Source of the DNA: an uncultured Peptococcaceae bacterium
GTDB lineage: Bacteria; Bacillota; Dehalobacteriia; UBA4068
Reading direction: 5' to 3'
Length of the DNA: 8,786 bases
Assembly (NCBI GenBank): GCA_947307285.1
Contig: CAMZIS010000037.1
Coordinates: 1-8,786, forward strand
Numbering within the stretch: position 1 is the stretch's first letter; each line of letters begins with the position of its first letter. A program made the position numbers and the translations under genes. Under the pieces are notes generated by a model that was given only the letters and a program-made list of their open reading frames with translations, was not told the origin of the DNA and ran no database searches. Below, in pieces: positions 5,994-8,786 of this stretch.

Positions 5994-6947
5994 ATGAGCG
6001 CGACTTGTGCGATCATCACCGCAGCCCGAATGGGACTGCGCCATAACATTATGAAACCGCTGCTGGCGTTGAACGGTTCCACCGTGGTGAAAAATGCGGT
6101 GCAGACCCTGCGTCAGGCCGGTTGCGATCCTCTGATCGTGGTCAGCGGCCGAAATTCCAACGACCTTATCCGTCATCTTGGCCGCAAAGAAGTGGTCCAT
6201 GTGATCAACAGCGATTTCAATAAGACAGATATGTTCCACTCCTTCATCCTGGGTCTGACCGAGGCTCCGGCGGAGGCGGAGCTGATCTACTTCCTGCCGG
6301 CGGACGTGCCGCTGATGAACAGCGAAAGCCTGCTGGCCATGGAACGATACATGGTCTCCCACCCGGAGTGCCATATATTGCGGCCTTCCCGCCGCGGCAG
6401 CGTAGGCCATCCGGTGCTGCTGCGTCGGCAGGCGGCTGACTTCATGCTCTCCTGGCGGGGTGAGGGCGGACTCAGAGAGGCCATGGCCGAATACCCCGGC
6501 GTATCCTCTTTGCTGGAGCTGGACGATGAAGGCATGCAGCTGGACGTGGACCGCAAAGATGATTTCGAATGCTTCCTGGCCTATGCCGAAGCTCAGGCCC
6601 AGCTGCGTCCGGTGAACTGTCATGCCGACATCATTTTAGGCCGGGACAAGCCCTTTTTCAACAGCCTGCTGGCCGATCTGCTGCGGCAGATAGACGCCAC
6701 CGGCTCCCTGTCCACTGCCTGCGCCGCGCAGGGCATCTCCTATTCCAATGGCTGGAAATCCATCAAAAGCGCGGAGATCCAGTTCGGCTTCGATCTGCTG
6801 GAAAGCACACGCGGCGGCCGGGGCGGCGGCGTTTCTCACCTGACGAAGCAGGCGCGGGAGCTGCTGGCCCGCTACGACAGGCTGGAGGCCCAGATCAACC
6901 GGCTGTGCAACGAAAACATGCAGGAGTACTTCGGCAGTTTAAACTGA
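5994..6947 (+). CDS. Nucleotidyltransferase fused to a ModE-type DNA-binding domain (DVU_1551-like)
   Basis: A 317-residue two-domain protein. Residues 1 to about 195 resemble a MobA/GlmU-type NTP transferase: IITAARMG, then MKPLLALNG (20-28), an LIVVSGR strand, and FLPADVPLM with D104 at the metal-binding position. The usual AAGxGxRM loop is altered to AARMGLR (residues 10-16), so nucleotide binding may be weakened. Residues about 210-300 match the N-terminal winged helix of ModE: ADIILGRDKPFF, LLRQIDATGSLSTACAAQGISYSNGWKSI read in two halves, then STRGGRGGG and LTKQARELLARY. ModE regulates molybdate and Moco genes, but here its molybdate-binding domains are absent and replaced by the enzyme-like domain. 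The start at 5994 has AAAGG ten bases upstream. The gene has its own promoter and Moco riboswitch. It may sense nucleotide or cofactor state and regulate nearby genes; this is inference. Confidence 0.85.
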   Translation: MSATCAIITAARMGLRHNIMKPLLALNGSTVVKNAVQTLRQAGCDPLIVVSGRNSNDLIRHLGRKEVVHVINSDFNKTDMFHSFILGLTEAPAEAELIYFLPADVPLMNSESLLAMERYMVSHPECHILRPSRRGSVGHPVLLRRQAADFMLSWRGEGGLREAMAEYPGVSSLLELDDEGMQLDVDRKDDFECFLAYAEAQAQLRPVNCHADIILGRDKPFFNSLLADLLRQIDATGSLSTACAAQGISYSNGWKSIKSAEIQFGFDLLESTRGGRGGGVSHLTKQARELLARYDRLEAQINRLCNENMQEYFGSLN

Positions 6948-6973
6948 AGATATACGCAAAACTTGCCATATTG

Positions 6974-7006
6974 GCGCGTCGTTCATCTTGACGGCGCGCT
7001 ATTTTT
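6974..7006 (+). terminator. Probable rho-independent terminator
   Basis: GCGCGTC (6974-6980) pairs with GACG plus CGC (6990-6997, one bulged G), with a 9-base loop. A run of five T follows at 7002-7006, after a short GCTA gap. It lies 26 bases after the stop of the ModE fusion gene. The bulge and the gap before the T run make it weaker than the other terminators here. Confidence 0.65.
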
Positions 7007-7022
7007 GATGTATCATTGCTAC

Positions 7023-7037
7023 GGAAAACTATTTTCC
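7023..7037. promoter_or_regulatory. Perfect inverted repeat upstream of the molybdopterin-binding gene
   Basis: GGAAAA-CTA-TTTTCC is a perfect 6-bp inverted repeat in the 136-base gap before the next gene, within an AT-rich stretch that probably holds its promoter. I could not assign -35 and -10 boxes confidently; TTGCTA lies just upstream, and AT-rich stretches with several possible -10 boxes lie downstream. The repeat is a candidate operator, possibly for the ModE-like regulator encoded next door, but it does not match a ModE site I know. Confidence 0.4.
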
Positions 7038-7083
7038 AGTCAGAATAATTATTTAAAAATCATTCGCAACAAGAGGTCCGCTT

Positions 7084-8100
7084 ATGAAACTTATCGCAAC
7101 CAAAGACGCGGTGGGACACGTTCTGTGCCACGACATGACCCAGATCGTCCGCGGCCTGACCAAGGACGCCCGCTTCCGTAAAGGACATATCGTGACCGAA
7201 GAGGACGTCCCGGTGCTCCTGTCCATGGGCAAGGAAAACCTTTACGTCTGGGAAAAGCAGGAAGGTATGCTGCACGAGGACGAGGCGGCGGAAGAACTGT
7301 GGGCTATGGTCAGCGGCCCCGGTCTGGGGCGCAAAGGCCCCAAGGAAGGCAAGATCGACGTCTACGCCGAATGCGACGGCCTGCTGAAGGTTGATTCAAA
7401 GCGCATGCGTCTGGTAAACCGGGCGGGACGGATGATGATCGCCACCCGCCACGGCAACACGGCGGTACACGCCGGCGATAAAGTGGCTGGCACCCGCATC
7501 ATCCCACTGGTCATCGAAGCCGAAGCCCTGCGTAAAGTGAGGGAAGAAGTAGGAGCGGAACCGCTGCTGAAGATATTGCCCTGGAAATTGAAGACTTGCG
7601 GCGTGGTGACTACCGGCAGCGAGGTCTATCACGGCCGCATCAAGGACGACTTTACTCCCGTGATCCAGGCCAAGCTGGAAGACTTCGGTCTCACTATGCA
7701 GGAACACGCGGTCTGTGACGACGATGATAAAATGGTCACCGCCGCCATCCTGGATATGAAAGCCAAAGGCTGCGACATGATCGTCTGCACCGGCGGCATG
7801 AGCGTGGACCCGGACGACAGAACGCCTCTGGCCATCAAAAATACCGGCGCCCGCATCGTCACCTACGGCGCTCCGATTTTGCCCGGAGCCATGTTCCTCC
7901 TGTCATATCTGGACGGCACTCCGGTCCTGGGCCTGCCAGGCTGCGTGATGTACGCCGCCAGCACCGTGTTCGACGTGGTGCTGCCCCGCATAGTGGCCGG
8001 GGACGAGGTCACCGCGGACGAGCTGGCCGATCTGGGCGAGGGCGGACTGTGTCTGGGCTGCAGCGACTGCCGCTTCCCGGATTGCGGCTTCGGCAAATAA
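7084..8100 (+). CDS. MoeA-like molybdopterin-binding protein with a four-Cys tail
   Basis: A 338-residue protein containing the MoCF/MogA-MoeA molybdopterin-binding fold. The diagnostic part begins at TTGSEVYHGRIKDDF (from residue 176), continues with the acidic VCDDDDKM strand, then CTGGMSVDPDDRTPLAI. It ends with PGAMFLLSYLDGTPVLGLPGCVMY, the binding-site loop and closing strands. Residues 1 to about 165 are not MoeA domain I/II as I know it, so a plain MoeA (about 400 residues) is unlikely. The C-terminus carries Cys 323, 326, 329 and 334, enough to bind a metal or Fe-S cluster. The family probably binds molybdopterin for metal insertion or hand-over to enzymes such as xanthine dehydrogenase. 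The start has AAGAGG (7071-7076) 7 bases upstream. It appears to be a single-gene unit, with terminators on both sides. Confidence 0.85.
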   Translation: MKLIATKDAVGHVLCHDMTQIVRGLTKDARFRKGHIVTEEDVPVLLSMGKENLYVWEKQEGMLHEDEAAEELWAMVSGPGLGRKGPKEGKIDVYAECDGLLKVDSKRMRLVNRAGRMMIATRHGNTAVHAGDKVAGTRIIPLVIEAEALRKVREEVGAEPLLKILPWKLKTCGVVTTGSEVYHGRIKDDFTPVIQAKLEDFGLTMQEHAVCDDDDKMVTAAILDMKAKGCDMIVCTGGMSVDPDDRTPLAIKNTGARIVTYGAPILPGAMFLLSYLDGTPVLGLPGCVMYAASTVFDVVLPRIVAGDEVTADELADLGEGGLCLGCSDCRFPDCGFGK

Positions 8101-8135
8101 TCCTCGCGCAAATATAATAATTTTGACATAATTCG

Positions 8136-8163
8136 CGCTCCCGCTTGACGGGAGCGTATTTTT
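8136..8163 (+). terminator. Rho-independent terminator after the molybdopterin-binding gene
   Basis: CGCTCCCG (8136-8143) pairs perfectly with CGGGAGCG (8149-8156) around a 5-base loop, followed by TATTTTT (8157-8163). It is 35 bases after the stop codon and separates this gene from modA. Confidence 0.93.
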
Positions 8164-8178
8164 GCGGTATCCTATCTA

Positions 8179-8207
8179 TTGTAAGAATAATCTTTTATGA
8201 GAATAAT
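8179..8207 (+). promoter_or_regulatory. Possible modA promoter with a 10-bp direct repeat
   Basis: TTGTAA (8179-8184), 17 bases, then AATAAT (8202-8207) is a weak sigma-70-like arrangement. The stretch AGAATAATCT occurs twice, at 8184-8193 and 8200-8209, starting 16 bases apart. The second copy overlaps the -10 box, so the repeats may be a regulator's binding sites. Confidence 0.45.
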
Positions 8208-8209
8208 CT

Positions 8210-8361
8210 GAGCTCGTTACAGAAGGAATTGCATCGGGTTTCAGGCCGGCTTTCGCTTTCCTCCGGGGGTAATGTGAAAGAAAGCCTTAAACTAAATCAT
8301 TATGCAAGGATGTTTTGCGCGGCTGATACCGCCGCCAAAACAGGGAGAAAGGAGAAAGGAA
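8210..8361 (+). promoter_or_regulatory. Structured leader of modA, class not recognised
   Basis: About 150 bases without a gene. GGCTTTC (8248-8254) pairs with GAAAGCC (8280-8286), while CTTTC at 8256-8260 could pair with GAAAG at 8276-8280, so alternative folds exist. A strong hairpin follows: GTTTTG plus GCGGC (8312-8323, one bulged C) pairs with GCCGC plus CAAAAC (8331-8341), 11 bp with a 7-base loop. It has no T run and stops 9 bases before AGGAG at 8350-8354. I do not recognise the Moco riboswitch or another known aptamer here. Confidence 0.5.
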
Positions 8362-8786
8362 ATGAAAAAGCTTTTAGTGCTGTTGTTGGGTCTGGCTCTG
8401 GTCTTTACCTTTGCCGCTTGCGGCGCCAGCGAGGAGCCTGCTGAAGAAAGCGCCGAACCCGCAGAAGAACAGTCCGCTGAAGAAGTCCATGAGCCGGTCA
8501 CCATCATGCTGGCCGCCGCCGCTTCTCTGGAGACCGCGTTCAAGGATACCCTGATCCCCATGTTCCAGGAACAGTATGATTACATCACCGTCGAGGGCAC
8601 CTATGGCAGCTCCGGCGACCTGCAGACTCAGATCGAATCCGGTCTGGACGCACAGGTCTTCATGTCCGCCGCCAACAAGCAGATGAACGCTCTGGCGGAC
8701 GAAGGTCTGGTCAACAAGGACGACATCGTTCAGCTGTTGCTGAACGAAGTGGTGCTGATCTCCGGCAAGGATTATGCCGGCCCGGT
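8362..8786 (+). CDS. modA: ModA, molybdate-binding lipoprotein of an ABC transporter (5' part)
   Basis: The first 141 codons of a substrate-binding protein, cut by the window end. It opens with a lipoprotein signal: MKKLL, a hydrophobic stretch, then TFAAC with the lipidated Cys at residue 20. A Glu/Ala-rich linker follows (EEPAEESAEPAEEQSAEE), then the mature domain. ModA hallmarks are IMLAAAASLETAFKD (first oxyanion-binding loop), GTYGSSGDLQTQIESG (second loop with the Ser pair), and DAQVFMSAANKQMNALADEGLV. The product should sit on the outer face of the cytoplasmic membrane and deliver molybdate, perhaps also tungstate, to a ModBC permease expected just downstream. TupA-type tungstate-binding proteins lack this pattern as I know it. 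AGGAG at 8350-8354 lies 7 bases before the ATG. The long structured leader suggests regulated expression. Confidence 0.93.
   Translation, partial: MKKLLVLLLGLALVFTFAACGASEEPAEESAEPAEEQSAEEVHEPVTIMLAAAASLETAFKDTLIPMFQEQYDYITVEGTYGSSGDLQTQIESGLDAQVFMSAANKQMNALADEGLVNKDDIVQLLLNEVVLISGKDYAGP

Noticed and set aside
8210..8361. A second Moco, thiamine or cobalamin riboswitch upstream of modA
   Set aside because: The CCTAAG/TATGG receptor, GAAA hairpin and CACTGC end of the Moco motif are absent, and I find no B12 box or thiamine consensus. It is left as an unassigned leader.

Overview
The window looks like part of a molybdenum-enzyme gene cluster from an anaerobic bacterium. It is GC-rich, with strong Shine-Dalgarno (SD) sites of the AGGAGG type, rho-independent terminators and a lipoprotein ModA. 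I favour a Clostridia or Negativicutes member of the Firmicutes, but this is inference; similar gene sets also occur in Desulfovibrio. Nearly every gene belongs to uptake, sensing or maturation of molybdenum cofactor (Moco), with signs of selenium use.

Layout. (a) 1-530: the tail of an upstream gene and a C-GCAxxG-C-C family protein, closed by a bidirectional terminator. (b) 564-1777, minus strand: a NifX/NifB-like FeMo-co-binding-family protein and YqeC, a putative selenium-cofactor factor for molybdenum hydroxylases, coupled by TAATG and driven by a near-consensus promoter. (c) 1778-1929: a divergent regulatory region with mirrored extended -10 boxes, an inverted repeat over the plus-strand -35 box and a terminator hairpin just before the first plus-strand gene. 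(d) 1930-5621: a tightly packed operon of three genes. They are a MocA-like nucleotidyltransferase fused in frame to a radical SAM protein with an internal UGA, a class I methyltransferase, and a PaaK-like adenylating CoA ligase. (e) 5622-6947: a strong promoter, a Moco riboswitch, a long structured leader, and a nucleotidyltransferase fused to a ModE-type DNA-binding domain. (f) 7084-8100: a MoeA-like molybdopterin-binding protein with a four-Cys tail. (g) 8101-8786: a terminator, a structured leader and the 5' part of modA, cut by the window end.

How the genes may fit together. ModA captures molybdate. The MoeA-like and MocA-like proteins would insert metal into molybdopterin and convert it to the cytosine dinucleotide form used by xanthine dehydrogenase/aldehyde oxidoreductase enzymes. 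YqeC would help install the labile selenium ligand. The radical SAM, methyltransferase, CoA ligase and C-GCAxxG-C-C genes resemble the uncharacterised set I associate with Desulfovibrio DVU_1551-DVU_1557, beside an aldehyde oxidoreductase gene; their chemistry is not known to me. The ModE fusion protein and the Moco riboswitch supply feedback.

Most notable points: the in-frame UGA with a downstream hairpin in the radical SAM gene, the MocA-radical SAM fusion, the Moco riboswitch controlling a ModE-nucleotidyltransferase fusion, and a possible attenuator before the fusion gene. I see no tRNA, rRNA, CRISPR array or mobile element.
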